The notes under the pieces were generated by a model. The model had not been told where the DNA came from. It searched no databases and worked only from the letters and a program-made list of their open reading frames with translations. The position numbers were made by a program, and so were the translations under genes. Shown here in pieces: positions 52,648 through 61,124 of a DNA stretch of 64,000 nt. The stretch lies in NCBI RefSeq assembly GCF_022513565.1, contig NZ_JAKWBE010000017.1, forward strand, positions 106,501 to 170,500. Direction: 5' to 3'. This DNA is from Streptomyces gilvus (GTDB lineage: Bacteria; Actinomycetota; Actinomycetes; Streptomycetales; Streptomycetaceae). Within the stretch, counting starts at the first letter, position 1; each line of letters opens with the position of its first letter.

Positions 52648-53508
52648 TCACGCCGCCCCCGCCCGCCGTACGATCCCCAGCGCCCACCACATCCCCAGCC
52701 CCTCCAGCAGACCGCCGATCAGCAGGCACCCAAGGCCTGCGCCGCTGTGCAGCAGGACGTGGAGGGGGTCGGCGCCCAGGGCCGTGCCCAGTAGGAGGCC
52801 GAGCACCGGCAGTCCCGCGAGCATCAGTGCCGTCGAGCGCGCGCCCGCCAACTGGGCGCGCAGGTCGGCCCGTTGGTCCCGCTCCGCCCGCAACGCCGCT
52901 TCGAGCCGGTCGAGTCCGGCGGCGAGGCCCGCGCCCTGGTCCACGGCCACCCGCCAGCAGGCGGCGAGTCCCAACAGGCCCTCGGCGCCAGGCTGCCGTG
53001 CCGCGCCCGAGAGCGCGCCGGGCACGTCGCCGCCGAACCGCGCGGCCGCCAGCACCGCCGCCTGGGCGTCGCCGAGCCCTCCGGAGTCCCGCGCGGCACG
53101 CAGCAGCGCCTCTCCCGGCTGTCGCCCGGCCCGCACTTCTCCGGCGAGCGCCGAGCACAGCGCGATCACCGCGTTCCCGCGTGACTCCCGGGCCCGGCGG
53201 GCCTGCCCGGCCACCCGGACCCGCCGCGCCAACGGCACCCCGGCCGCCCCCGCGACGACCGGCAACACCGAGGCCCCCAGCACCGCCAGCGCCAACCCGG
53301 CCGCCAGCACCCACCATTCGGCCCCAAGTCGCCCACGCATCCGCCGCAGCCACCCGGCGATCTCCCGCCAGGACGGCGGCCCGGCTCCCACCACCCCACC
53401 GCCGGCGAGCAGCACCTGCGCCCGCCGGGCCCCGGAGTGCCAACCGCCCAGCAGCAGCGCCGCGGCACCGACGCACAACACGGCGGCCCCCATGGCAATC
53501 TCACCCAT
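52648..53508 (-). CDS. tadB: TadB-like type II/IV secretion membrane protein
   Basis: 286 aa from ATG 53,508, 8 nt inside the tadA end; ATG 53,493 is an alternative. GspF-domain protein with N-terminal helices (LCVGAAALLLGG; WWVLAAGLALAVLGASVLP), central cytoplasmic helical region GEALLRAARDSGGLGDAQAAVLAAARFGGDVP and C-terminal helices (LAGLPVLGLLLGTALG; GCLLIGGLLEGLGMWWAL). Platform partner of TadC for the TadA motor. Confidence 0.85.
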   Translation of the reverse strand: MGEIAMGAAVLCVGAAALLLGGWHSGARRAQVLLAGGGVVGAGPPSWREIAGWLRRMRGRLGAEWWVLAAGLALAVLGASVLPVVAGAAGVPLARRVRVAGQARRARESRGNAVIALCSALAGEVRAGRQPGEALLRAARDSGGLGDAQAAVLAAARFGGDVPGALSGAARQPGAEGLLGLAACWRVAVDQGAGLAAGLDRLEAALRAERDQRADLRAQLAGARSTALMLAGLPVLGLLLGTALGADPLHVLLHSGAGLGCLLIGGLLEGLGMWWALGIVRRAGAA

Positions 53509-54745
53509 GCCCCACTCCTCCCGACATCCCGTGCCCCTCTCCTCCCGACATCCCGTGCCCCTCTCCTCGCATCCCTTGCCCTTCTCCTCCCGACATCCCG
53601 CCGCGGAGCAGCCCCCGCAGCCGCTCCCATCCGCGCTCCCGCTCGAACTCCTGCGCGCCCCACCGCAGCGCCGGCACCGTCCGGACCAGGCCCGACGGGT
53701 CCCGCTCCAGCACGTGCACCTCGGCGATGCGGCGCCGTCCCGCCCGGTCCCGTACGAGATGCAGCACCACCGACAGCGCGGCAGCCAACTGGCTGTGCAG
53801 CGCGGCCCGGTCGAGCCCGGCCGCCGTACCGAGCGCCTCCAGGCGGGCTGGGACATCGGCGGCGGCATTGGCGTGGACAGTGCCGGAGCCGCCTTCGTGG
53901 CCGGTGTTCAACGCCGCGAGCAGATGCACCACTTCAGGCCCCCGCACCTCACCGACGACCAGCCGGTCCGGCCGTATCCGCAGCGCCTGCCGCACCAGGT
54001 CCTGGAGCGTGACCAGCCCCGCGCCCTCCTGGTTGGCGGGTCTGGTCTCCAGCCGGACGACGTGCGGATGGTCCGGCCTGAGCTCGGCGGAGTCCTCGGC
54101 GAGCACGATCCGCTCACCGGGTCCGACGAGCCCCAGCAGCGCGCTCAGGAGTGTCGTCTTGCCACTGCCGGTTCCGCCGCTGACCAGGAAGGACAGCCGG
54201 GCCTCGATCAGCGCCCGCAGCACGCGGTCCCCGCCCGGCGGCACCGTGCCCGCCGCGACCAGTTCACCGAGCGTGAACGCCCGGGGCCGTACCACGCGCA
54301 GTGAGAGGCAGGTGCAGCCCACGGCCACCGGTGGCAGCACCGCGTGCAGCCGGGTGCCGTCGGGCAGCCGGGCGTCCGCCCAGGGCCGTGCGTCGTCGAG
54401 CCGGCGTCCGGCCACCGCGGCGAGTCGTTGCGCGAGGCGTCGCACGGCCGCGGCGTCCGGGAAGGCGACTCCGGTCAGTTCCAGGCCGCCGCCCCGGTCC
54501 ACCCACACCCGGTCCGGGGCCGACACCAGGACGTCGGTGACGGAGGGATCGGCGAGCAGCGGTTCCAGGGGGCCGCTGCCGACCAGTTCGGACCGCAACT
54601 GCTCGGCCGTGCCGAGGACTTCGGCGTCCCCCAGCACCCGGCCCTGTTCCCGAAGGGCCTGCGCCACTCGCGCGGGCGTCGGCTCGGCCCCGCTCTCCAC
54701 CAGCCATTGGCGGACTCCGTCGAGGAGCCCAGGGGATGCGCTCAC
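53501..54745 (-). CDS. tadA: TadA/CpaF-type secretion ATPase
   Basis: 414 aa from GTG 54,745, overlapping the ssd stop by 4 nt; the frame is open far upstream only as a shadow of ssd. VirB11/PulE-type ATPase: Walker A SGGTGSGKTTLL, Asp box LAEDSAEL, Walker B-like LVVGEVRGPEVVHLL and His box GSGTVHANAA. It powers assembly or secretion of the Flp pilus from the cytoplasmic side. The last 30 residues are Gly/Met/Ser-rich and encoded by a short tandem repeat (GMSGGEGHGMSGG), unlike the family. Confidence 0.92.
   Translation of the reverse strand: MSASPGLLDGVRQWLVESGAEPTPARVAQALREQGRVLGDAEVLGTAEQLRSELVGSGPLEPLLADPSVTDVLVSAPDRVWVDRGGGLELTGVAFPDAAAVRRLAQRLAAVAGRRLDDARPWADARLPDGTRLHAVLPPVAVGCTCLSLRVVRPRAFTLGELVAAGTVPPGGDRVLRALIEARLSFLVSGGTGSGKTTLLSALLGLVGPGERIVLAEDSAELRPDHPHVVRLETRPANQEGAGLVTLQDLVRQALRIRPDRLVVGEVRGPEVVHLLAALNTGHEGGSGTVHANAAADVPARLEALGTAAGLDRAALHSQLAAALSVVLHLVRDRAGRRRIAEVHVLERDPSGLVRTVPALRWGAQEFERERGWERLRGLLRGGMSGGEGQGMRGEGHGMSGGEGHGMSGGVGHG
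53505..53606 (-). repeat. Tandem repeat at the tadA/tadB junction
   Basis: Three to four imperfect units of about 27 bp, core CTCCTCCCGACATCCCGTGCC on the plus strand shortened to CTCCTCCCGACATCCC, encode the GMSGGEGHG-like tail of TadA and include the tadB start region. On the minus strand every unit carries a GGGAGGAG that could serve as a ribosome binding site for tadB. Confidence 0.7.
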
Positions 54746-55845
54746 GCCGCACCCGCTTCCATCAGCGCCCGCTCCCAGAACTCCTTGCAGAAGCGCGCCA
54801 GGGGGCCGCGCCGGGCGGCTCCGGGCGGTGTCCTGCCCTCCCCCGGCCGCACCAGTCCGACCTCCACCGGCACCTCGCCGACCAGGGGCAGACCGAGCAG
54901 CCGGGCCACCTCGCGGTCGTCGAGGCCGGGGGCGTACGGGCCGCGTACCGCCACGCGCAGGTCGCGCAGGACCATCCCTGCGGCCGAGGCGACGCGCCCC
55001 GCCGCCGCGACGGCCCGCAGTTCGCCGGGGACCACGAGGATGCCGAGGTCGATCTGGGCGAGGGCCTCGGCGACCCCGTCGTCGATGCGGCGCGGCAGGT
55101 CGACGACGACCGTGCCGCCGCGGCGTCGGGCCGCGGCGAGCACCGCGCGGACGGCCTGGGCCGGGATGGCGACGCAGTCGCCGCGGTCCCAGCTCAGCAC
55201 CCGCAGCGAGTGCAGTTCCGGCAGCGATTCCTCCAGGGCGCCGCCGCCGACCCTTCCGCGCGAGGCGGCGAAGGCGGGCCAGCGCAGTCCCTCCGCGCTC
55301 TCGCCGCCGAGGAGGACGTCGAGTCCGCCGCCCAGCGGATCGGCGTCCACGAGCAGGGTGCGCAGTCCTTCGCGTGCGGAGGTGACGGCGAGGGCGCACG
55401 CGAGCGTGGATGCCCCGGCCCCGCCGCGTCCGCCGATCACGCCGACGGTGAGGGCGGGCCGGCCGACGCCCTCGGCGACGTCGGCGATGCGGTCGACCAG
55501 CCACTGCTCGCCGTCGGGCAGCATCAGGACGTGGTCGGCGCCGATCTCGACGGCCCGGCGCCAGACCCCGGAGTCGTCCTGGTCGCGGCCGACCAGCACC
55601 ACTCCCCTTCTGCGCGCGGCCCCGCGCACCCGCCGCGCGGCGTCGTCGCCGACGAGGACGAGCGGTGCGGCCTCCCAGCTGCCCGCCCTCTTCGGCACGG
55701 AGTGGTGGACCTCCGGTGTCGCTCCTGCCGCGGCGCACAGCCGCAGCAGGTCGTCGAGCAGCTCGACGTCCTCCGTGACGATGAGTGGTCCGGCCTGCCG
55801 CCCCGGGACGGCGGGCGGTGGGTCGTGTGTGACGGCTCCGGTCAC
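54742..55845 (-). CDS. Septum-site-determining-like protein Ssd (CpaE/TadZ-type ATPase)
   Basis: 367 aa from GTG 55,845 with GAAGGGGG 9 nt upstream; ATG 55,854 lies too close to that site. N-terminal receiver-like domain (residues about 15-120, LIVTEDVELLDDLLRL) and a MinD/CpaE-like P-loop domain with deviant Walker A GGRGGAGASTLA, DADPLGGGLD, and VVVDLPRR. The Walker A has Ala-Ser where GKT is usual, as in many Ssd/TadZ proteins, so ATP hydrolysis may be altered. It corresponds to Rv3660c/SCO3557-type Ssd, which affects division or placement of the Tad machine. First gene of the tad operon. Confidence 0.88.
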   Translation of the reverse strand: MTGAVTHDPPPAVPGRQAGPLIVTEDVELLDDLLRLCAAAGATPEVHHSVPKRAGSWEAAPLVLVGDDAARRVRGAARRRGVVLVGRDQDDSGVWRRAVEIGADHVLMLPDGEQWLVDRIADVAEGVGRPALTVGVIGGRGGAGASTLACALAVTSAREGLRTLLVDADPLGGGLDVLLGGESAEGLRWPAFAASRGRVGGGALEESLPELHSLRVLSWDRGDCVAIPAQAVRAVLAAARRRGGTVVVDLPRRIDDGVAEALAQIDLGILVVPGELRAVAAAGRVASAAGMVLRDLRVAVRGPYAPGLDDREVARLLGLPLVGEVPVEVGLVRPGEGRTPPGAARRGPLARFCKEFWERALMEAGAA

Positions 55846-56260
55846 GTGGTCCATCCCCCTTCGCTGTGTCTCGCGAAGGCCCCTGCGGCCCCGCGATTCC
55901 CAAACATCTGAAGAACCGGCAAGCGGTCTCCATATGAACGGCCGATACGAACCGGCCAAACCCGCCCGACTAACCGGAACCCGTCATGAACTCGGGCCGT
56001 GCGGGACGCGTTGGAATCACGGTGCAGCGATCCCGGAAATGATGTGGATCTTGATCGATAACTGTGGACAAGCCGGCGGTTGTGAATATGGCCGTCACCC
56101 ATACCGGTGACCCCCGCACGGATCCCCGTACGACATCCACAGAGCAGCGCGACGACTACGTTGAGTAATCTTTCGTGAGCATGCCGAACCGGCGGCCGCA
56201 GTGGCACCTGAGCAGACGTACGAGCGCGAAGAGAAGGGGAAAAACCCACCCGGACATGCG

Positions 56261-56293
56261 ACGACCCCCGCCGGGGGGGAGAGCGGGGGTCGT
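56261..56293 (+). ncRNA. Structured leader (strong hairpin plus G-rich strand) upstream of the HAD gene
   Basis: ACGACCCCCG (56,261-56,270) pairs perfectly with CGGGGGTCGT (56,284-56,293); the loop contains a run of seven G. A second G run with GGAGGAG follows at about 56,309-56,320 and could pair alternatively with the C run. No protein frame uses the segment. It may be an attenuator or a small RNA; the class is unknown. Confidence 0.45.
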
Positions 56294-56353
56294 CTCCACG
56301 GCCGACTCGGGGGGGGAGGAGCCGGACCGGGTTAGCACGGTCGCGAACGATCC

Positions 56354-57262
56354 GTGACTTCCATGGTGTACCCGAGAGCCCTCTCAGGCAAACCCACGCG
56401 CCCACCTTACGCCGAATGGGCTGCGCCTATGCTCGGGGTCGTGGAAAACCACTCGTTGCCCCGCACAGCGGCCTTCTTTGACCTGGACAAGACGGTCATT
56501 GCGAAGTCGAGCACGCTCACCTTCGGCAAGTCCTTCTACCAAGGCGGCCTGATCAACCGCCGGGCCGCCCTGCGCACCGCCTATGCCCAGTTCGTCTTCC
56601 TCGTCGGCGGTATGGACCACGACCAGATGGAGCGGACCCGCGAGTACCTCTCCCAGCTCGTGCGCGGCTGGAACGTCCAGCAGGTCAAGGAGATCGTCGC
56701 CGAGACCCTGCACGGCCTGATCGACCCGATCATCTACGACGAGGCCGCCTCCCTCATCGAGGAGCACCACACGGCCGGCCGCGACGTCGTCATCGTCTCC
56801 ACCTCGGGCGCCGAGGTGGTCGAGCCGATCGGCGAACTGCTGGGCGCGGACCGGGTGGTGGCCACCCGTATGGTCGTGGGCGAGGACGGCTGTTACACCG
56901 GCGAGGTGGAGTACTACGCGTACGGCCCGACCAAGGCGGAGGCGGTCAGGGAGCTGGCCGAGTCCGAGGGGTACGACCTCGAACGCTGCTACGCCTACAG
57001 CGACTCCGCGACCGATCTGCCGATGCTGCAGGCCGTGGGCCACCCGCATGCCGTCAACCCGGACCGCGCGCTGCGCCGCGAGGCACTCGCGCGCGGGTGG
57101 CCGATTCTGGACTTCCACCGCCCGGTCCGGCTCAAGCAGCGGATTCCGGCGTTCTCGGTGCCGCCGCGGCCGGCCCTTGTCGCGGTCGCGGCGATCGGCG
57201 CGGCGGCCGCCACCGCGGGCTTCGTCTGGTACGCGAGCAGGCGACGGGCCACACCCATGTGA
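56354..57262 (+). CDS. HAD-IB family hydrolase with C-terminal membrane helix ('morphological differentiation-associated')
   Basis: 302 aa from ATG 56,354; ATG 56,429 or GTG 56,441 are also possible, as no start has a clear ribosome binding site. HAD motifs: AFFDLDKTVIAKSS (motif I), VVIVSTSG (II), YGPTKAEAV (III), YAYSDSATDLPML (IV). The end has one predicted helix PALVAVAAIGAAAATAGFVWY followed by basic RRR, a tail anchor. It is SerB-like, but natural substrates of this group (possibly phosphoserine, lysophospholipids) are unsettled. Adjacent to ssd as in Mycobacterium Rv3660c-Rv3661. Orthologues in Streptomyces carry the differentiation-associated label. Confidence 0.88.
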   Translation: MTSMVYPRALSGKPTRPPYAEWAAPMLGVVENHSLPRTAAFFDLDKTVIAKSSTLTFGKSFYQGGLINRRAALRTAYAQFVFLVGGMDHDQMERTREYLSQLVRGWNVQQVKEIVAETLHGLIDPIIYDEAASLIEEHHTAGRDVVIVSTSGAEVVEPIGELLGADRVVATRMVVGEDGCYTGEVEYYAYGPTKAEAVRELAESEGYDLERCYAYSDSATDLPMLQAVGHPHAVNPDRALRREALARGWPILDFHRPVRLKQRIPAFSVPPRPALVAVAAIGAAAATAGFVWYASRRRATPM

Positions 57263-57273
57263 CCGGAGTCCGT

Positions 57274-57303
57274 TTGAAACTGATTTGAGACCAAAAGTAA
57301 AGA
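57274..57303 (+). promoter_or_regulatory. Candidate promoter for the 6S-like RNA
   Basis: TTGAAA (57,274-57,279) and TAAAGA (57,298-57,303) are spaced by 18 nt in an unusually A+T-rich patch directly after the HAD stop. Predicted transcription start at about 57,310. Confidence 0.5.
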
Positions 57304-57360
57304 AGCGCGGGCGGGGGTTCCGCTTGCATCACGCCTGGAGTACAAAGGGGTTAACGGCCC

Positions 57361-57586
57361 GCGAGACCAAGGACATCCGAGAGGATCACCTTAAACAACG
57401 CATTTGGCCCCACGGACCGAGCATGAACACCGGGCACCCACGCGACGTCGACCCGTCGATTACGGGCCAGCCGCACCAGGTGACGGGCAAAGTTCCCGAC
57501 CTGATGGGCAACATATCGAGGACGCTTGGTAACCCGGTGAGCATGCCAGCGGCGGTACGAATCCTCGTACCGCCGCACCTCTTTTC
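57361..57586 (+). ncRNA. ssrS: Putative 6S-like RNA with terminator
   Basis: The 334-bp spacer between the HAD and Fic-like genes has no convincing protein. It can fold into one long rod: GCATG-AA-CACCGGG (57,421-57,434) pairs with CCCGGTG-AG-CATGC (57,533-57,546), with further internal pairing and an apical CAGGT..CGGG/CCCG.ACCTG stem (about 57,476-57,503). A perfect 11-bp terminator follows (57,550-57,560 with 57,565-57,575) and CTCTTTT. A long rod with internal bulges is the 6S RNA design, which mimics an open promoter and binds RNA polymerase. I recall the 6S-like RNA of S. coelicolor mapping to the equivalent spacer (SCO3558-SCO3559). The 5' end is uncertain: it may be as far left as 57,310. 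Confidence 0.6.
57550..57586. terminator. Strong hairpin terminator between convergent units
   Basis: Perfect 11-bp stem CGGCGGTACGA/TCGTACCGCCG with ATCC loop, followed by CACCTCTTTT. It ends the ncRNA and probably also the Fic-like gene, whose stop is 11 nt away on the other strand. Confidence 0.85.
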
Positions 57587-57596
57587 CCGAAGTTTT

Positions 57597-58421
57597 CTAC
57601 GCCGCCCCGCGCTGCAGTGCCTCGCACACGGCCGTCGACTCGCGCGCACCCAGCTCGACCGCCCGACCGCAGTGCGCGATCCAGGCAGCCATTCCCTCCG
57701 GCGTGCCGGAGACGTACCCCTCCAGCGCCGCCAGATAGGCCGCCCGGCCCAGTTCGGCGTGGCCCACCTCCGCCGGGCAGACCGACTTCGGGTCGAGGCC
57801 ACTGCCCACCAGGACGATGCGCTCGGCGGTGCGTGCCACGAGACCGTTGTGGGAGGTGAAGGGGCGCAGGGCTAGGAGTTCGCCGTGCACGACGGCCGCC
57901 GTCACCAGAGCCGGGGCCGAGCTGCCGGCGATGATCAGTTCGGACAGACCATCCAGCCTGCCGTGCACCTCGTCGGCGTCCGGCAGCCGCAGCTCGACCA
58001 ACGGCTCGTCGACCGGCTCGCCCGCCCGCCGGGGCCGCCCCACCTCGTCCCCGCTGGTCGCGGCGGCCACCAGGTGCAGCCGGGCCAGCACCCGCAGAGG
58101 TGACTGCCGCCAGATGGACAACAGCTGTCCGGCCTCGGCGGTCAGCCTGAGGGCCGCGCCCATCACGCGCGCGTCCCCGTCGCCGCTGAAGTCGGTGCGC
58201 CGCCGCACCTCCTCCAGAGCCCAGTCGGCGCCGGACAGCGCCGCCGAGCCGCGGGCGCCCCGCAGCGCCGCCTCGGAGGTGATCTCGTTGCTGCGGCGCC
58301 GCATGACCCGGTGCCCGTAGACCCGGTCCACGGCCTTGCGCACGGACTCCACGGACTCGGCCACGCCGGGCAGCGAGCCCAGGGCGGCGAGCGGATCGGC
58401 GGTCGCGCCTGTCGTACTCAT
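57597..58421 (-). CDS. Fic/DOC-fold protein with degenerate active-site motif
   Basis: 274 aa from ATG 58,421 (start of MSTTGATADPLAALG); the upstream in-frame part has no coding character. Helical Fic-like core: residues about 60-200, with LVTAAVVHGELLALRPF and SHNGLVARTAERI at the place of the Fic motif HxFx(D/E)GNGRxxR. The catalytic His is Arg and the Asp/Glu-Gly-Asn-Gly-Arg loop is altered, so AMP transfer is doubtful. Often annotated 'oxidoreductase' in streptomycetes without evidence. Conserved partner of the HAD gene. Function unknown, perhaps a regulatory or binding role. Confidence 0.65.
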   Translation of the reverse strand: MSTTGATADPLAALGSLPGVAESVESVRKAVDRVYGHRVMRRRSNEITSEAALRGARGSAALSGADWALEEVRRRTDFSGDGDARVMGAALRLTAEAGQLLSIWRQSPLRVLARLHLVAAATSGDEVGRPRRAGEPVDEPLVELRLPDADEVHGRLDGLSELIIAGSSAPALVTAAVVHGELLALRPFTSHNGLVARTAERIVLVGSGLDPKSVCPAEVGHAELGRAAYLAALEGYVSGTPEGMAAWIAHCGRAVELGARESTAVCEALQRGAA

Positions 58422-58522
58422 GAGTACGACAGTAGCCACCCCGCGCGCGTGCCCCACGAATGAGTGGTCTTCTTCACGCCCATCTGCCACATACAGCTAC
58501 CTCGCCACTACTCTTCGCGAAC

Positions 58523-59503
58523 ATGAAAATTGCTTTCGTCGGTAAGGGCGGCAGTGGAAAGACCACCCTGTCCTCTCTGTTCGTCCGCCACCTCGCGGCC
58601 GGCGGCGCGCCGGTCGTCGCGATCGACGCGGACATCAACCAGCACCTGGGACCCGCCCTCGGCCTGGACGAGACGGCGGCCGCCGCACTGCCCGCGATGG
58701 GCGGCCGGCTGCCCCTGATCAAGGAGTATCTGCGCGGCTCCAACCCCCGCATCGCCTCCGCCGAGACGATGATCAAGACGACCCCGCCCGGCGAGGGCTC
58801 CCGGCTGCTGCGGGTGCGCGAGGACAACCCGGTGTACGAGGCCTGCGCCCGGCCGGTGGAACTCGACGGCGGCGCCGTCCGTTTGATGGTCACCGGCCCC
58901 TTCACCGACGCCGACCTGGGGATCGCCTGCTACCACTCCAAGACGGGAGCGGTGGAGCTGTTCCTGAACCACCTGGTGGACGGGCAGGGCGAGTACGTCG
59001 TGGTGGACATGACGGCGGGCTCGGACTCCTTCGCCTCCGGCATGTTCACCCGTTTCGACATCACGTTCCTCGTGGCCGAGCCGACCCGGAAGGGGGTCTC
59101 CGTCTATCGCCAGTACAAGGAGTACGCCCGCGACTTCGGGGTCGTCCTGAAGGTCGTCGGCAACAAGGTGCAGGGGCAGGAGGATCTGGATTTCCTGCGC
59201 GCCGAGGTCGGGGACGACCTGCTGGTGGCCGTCGGGCACTCGGACTGGGTGCGCGCCATGGAGAAGGGCCGTCCGCCCCGGTTCGAGTTGCTGGAGGACG
59301 CCAACCGCCGTGCCCTGCGCATCCTTCAGGTCGCCGCGGACGCGACGTACGAACTGCGTGACTGGGGGCGCTACACCCGGCAGATGGTGCACTTCCATCT
59401 GAAGAACGCGGGCTCCTGGGGCAGCGCGCGCACCGGGGCCGACCTGGCGGCTCAGGTCGACCCCGGGTTCGTGCTGGGCGAGAGCCTGACGGCAACCGCC
59501 TGA
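58523..59503 (+). CDS. CooC/MinD-family P-loop ATPase
   Basis: 326 aa from ATG 58,523 (MKIAFVGKGG). Deviant Walker A GKGGSGKTTLSS, switch region AIDADINQH and VVDMTAGSDSFASG as Walker B-like part, then VVGNKVQG for guanine/adenine specificity. This arrangement matches the CooC/NifH-like maturation ATPases, which insert metals or move protein complexes, rather than ParA. No nickel enzyme gene is nearby to indicate the client. Only 101 bp separate it from the divergent Fic-like gene. Confidence 0.83.
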   Translation: MKIAFVGKGGSGKTTLSSLFVRHLAAGGAPVVAIDADINQHLGPALGLDETAAAALPAMGGRLPLIKEYLRGSNPRIASAETMIKTTPPGEGSRLLRVREDNPVYEACARPVELDGGAVRLMVTGPFTDADLGIACYHSKTGAVELFLNHLVDGQGEYVVVDMTAGSDSFASGMFTRFDITFLVAEPTRKGVSVYRQYKEYARDFGVVLKVVGNKVQGQEDLDFLRAEVGDDLLVAVGHSDWVRAMEKGRPPRFELLEDANRRALRILQVAADATYELRDWGRYTRQMVHFHLKNAGSWGSARTGADLAAQVDPGFVLGESLTATA

Positions 59504-59520
59504 CCGCGCCCGAGGGTTGG

Positions 59521-60792
59521 CTACTGCTTGGCCGCCGGCGCTCCCGGTACACCCTTCGGCGCCGGGGCCGGGCGTGCCGACAGGAAGGACGCCCAGCCCT
59601 GCTTCGGGGCCTCCCCGACGTTCAGGGTGCGCAGCTTCGCCAGGACCTGCGGGTCCTGGGCGTCCAGCCAGTCGGCCAGTTGGTGGAAGGAGACGCAGCG
59701 CACCTCGGGCTTGTTGCAGACGTCCGCGATGACGTCGTCGAGGGCGTGCATGTAGGTGCGGCCGTTCCACGACTCGAAGTGGTTGCCGATGATCAGGGGC
59801 GCCCGGTTGCCGTCATAGGCGCGCTTGAAGCCGGCGAGCAGACCCTCGCGCATCTGGTCGCCCCAGTAGGCGAACTTGTCGGGGTCGCCCTGGGTCCGGG
59901 TGCCGGACTGGTTGACCATGAAGTTGTAGTCCATGGTCAACTGCTCGTAGGAATGCCCGGGGAAGGGCACGAGCTGCATCGACAGGTCCCAGAGGTTCTC
60001 CCTCTTCTTCGGCCAGACTTGCTCGTTCACCCCGCTGGTGTCGTAGCGGAAGCCCAGCTGGCTCGCGGCCTTCACGAAGTTCTGCTGACCCTCCAGACAG
60101 GGCGTGCGGGCGCCGATCAGCTCCTTGTCGTAGTCGAAGGGCAGCGGGGCCGCGTTCTTCATCCCGGCGTTGGTCTTCCAGGACTTCACGAACTGCTTCG
60201 CCTGGGCGATCTCGTCCTTCCACTCGTCGACCGACCACTCGCCGACGCCGCCGTTCTTGCCGCAGAAGTGGCCGTTGAAGTGGGTGCCGATCTCGTTGCC
60301 CTCCAGCCACGCCAGGCGCAGCTGCTTGACGGTGTCGGCGATGCCCTTCTCGTCGTTGAAGCCGATGTCGGAGCGCCCCGGCGAGTGCTGCGGCGGCTTG
60401 TACAGGTCGCGCTTCTCCTCCGGGAGCATGTACACGCCGCTGAGGAAGTACGTCATCGTCGCGTGGTTGGCCTTGGCGACCTTGCGGAAGTGCGAGAAGA
60501 GCTTCTGGCTGTCCTCGCCGGCGCCGTCCCAGGAGAAGACGACGAACTGCGGGGGCTTCTGGCCGGGCTTGAGCCGCTCCGGTCTGGGCAGGTGCGGCTG
60601 CGCTCCGGTGTACGCGGTGGAGCCGTCGCCGATCAGTCGGACCACACTGCCCGGCGCCTGGGCCGGCCTGGCCTTCTGGGGACCGGAGGCACCTGGCTTG
60701 GAGCCGTTGGAGCCGACCGCGCAGCCGGCGATCGACACGGCACAGGCCGCGGCGATCACTGCTCCGGTGGCGATCCTCTGGGTGGCGGCCAT
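59521..60792 (-). CDS. Polysaccharide deacetylase-like lipoprotein
   Basis: 423 aa, ATG start. Signal peptide with lipobox SIAGC (Cys24). The domain of residues about 80-370 resembles NodB-type deacetylases: QFVVFSWDGAGED replaces the usual TFDDGP motif (one Asp left), and IGTHFNGHF takes the place of the zinc-binding HxxxH with His at both ends of THFNGH. So metal binding is plausible but the catalytic base is altered. It may act on cell-wall or extracellular polysaccharide, or bind it. Convergent with the ATPase gene 17 bp away. Confidence 0.75.
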   Translation of the reverse strand: MAATQRIATGAVIAAACAVSIAGCAVGSNGSKPGASGPQKARPAQAPGSVVRLIGDGSTAYTGAQPHLPRPERLKPGQKPPQFVVFSWDGAGEDSQKLFSHFRKVAKANHATMTYFLSGVYMLPEEKRDLYKPPQHSPGRSDIGFNDEKGIADTVKQLRLAWLEGNEIGTHFNGHFCGKNGGVGEWSVDEWKDEIAQAKQFVKSWKTNAGMKNAAPLPFDYDKELIGARTPCLEGQQNFVKAASQLGFRYDTSGVNEQVWPKKRENLWDLSMQLVPFPGHSYEQLTMDYNFMVNQSGTRTQGDPDKFAYWGDQMREGLLAGFKRAYDGNRAPLIIGNHFESWNGRTYMHALDDVIADVCNKPEVRCVSFHQLADWLDAQDPQVLAKLRTLNVGEAPKQGWASFLSARPAPAPKGVPGAPAAKQ

Positions 60793-61124
60793 CTTCCGCC
60801 CACCTTCTTCCTTCTCTCAGACCGACGCCGGTAAGGGCGTTTTCTGGCGATGTGCCGGGCGGGCCCGGCAGCGCCGTCAAGGTCGCACGGAGCCGAGAAG
60901 GAATTAGTACGACAAGCCGATGAAATGCCCACTTCACCCATCTAGGTGAGCCGATACGCCATTTGCCAGAAAAGTCTATGCCTGCCCTTTACTCTGAATT
61001 ACGATTCGTTTACCGAATGTAGATCCATCCCGCTGTACGCCGTGACCCACGGCCGCGTACCGACCCCGCCCCCGGCGGGGACCACCTGATCCGCGACCGC
61101 GCTGCCCCGGAGGAGACGGGAACC
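60793..61124. promoter_or_regulatory. Divergent promoter region of the deacetylase-like and SulP genes
   Basis: 332 bp without a gene. The A+T-richer portion (60,900-61,020) should hold both promoters; a small TTCACC/GGTGAG inverted repeat lies near 60,931-60,948. GGAGGAGACGGGAACC at 61,108-61,123 is the strong ribosome binding site of the SulP gene. Confidence 0.5.

Noticed and set aside
51659..55385. Very long plus-strand frames (881 and 1,230 codons) across the tad operon
   Set aside because: Pro/Ala/Arg/Ser-rich shadows caused by strong third-position G+C bias on the opposite coding strand; the minus-strand genes have clear family motifs.
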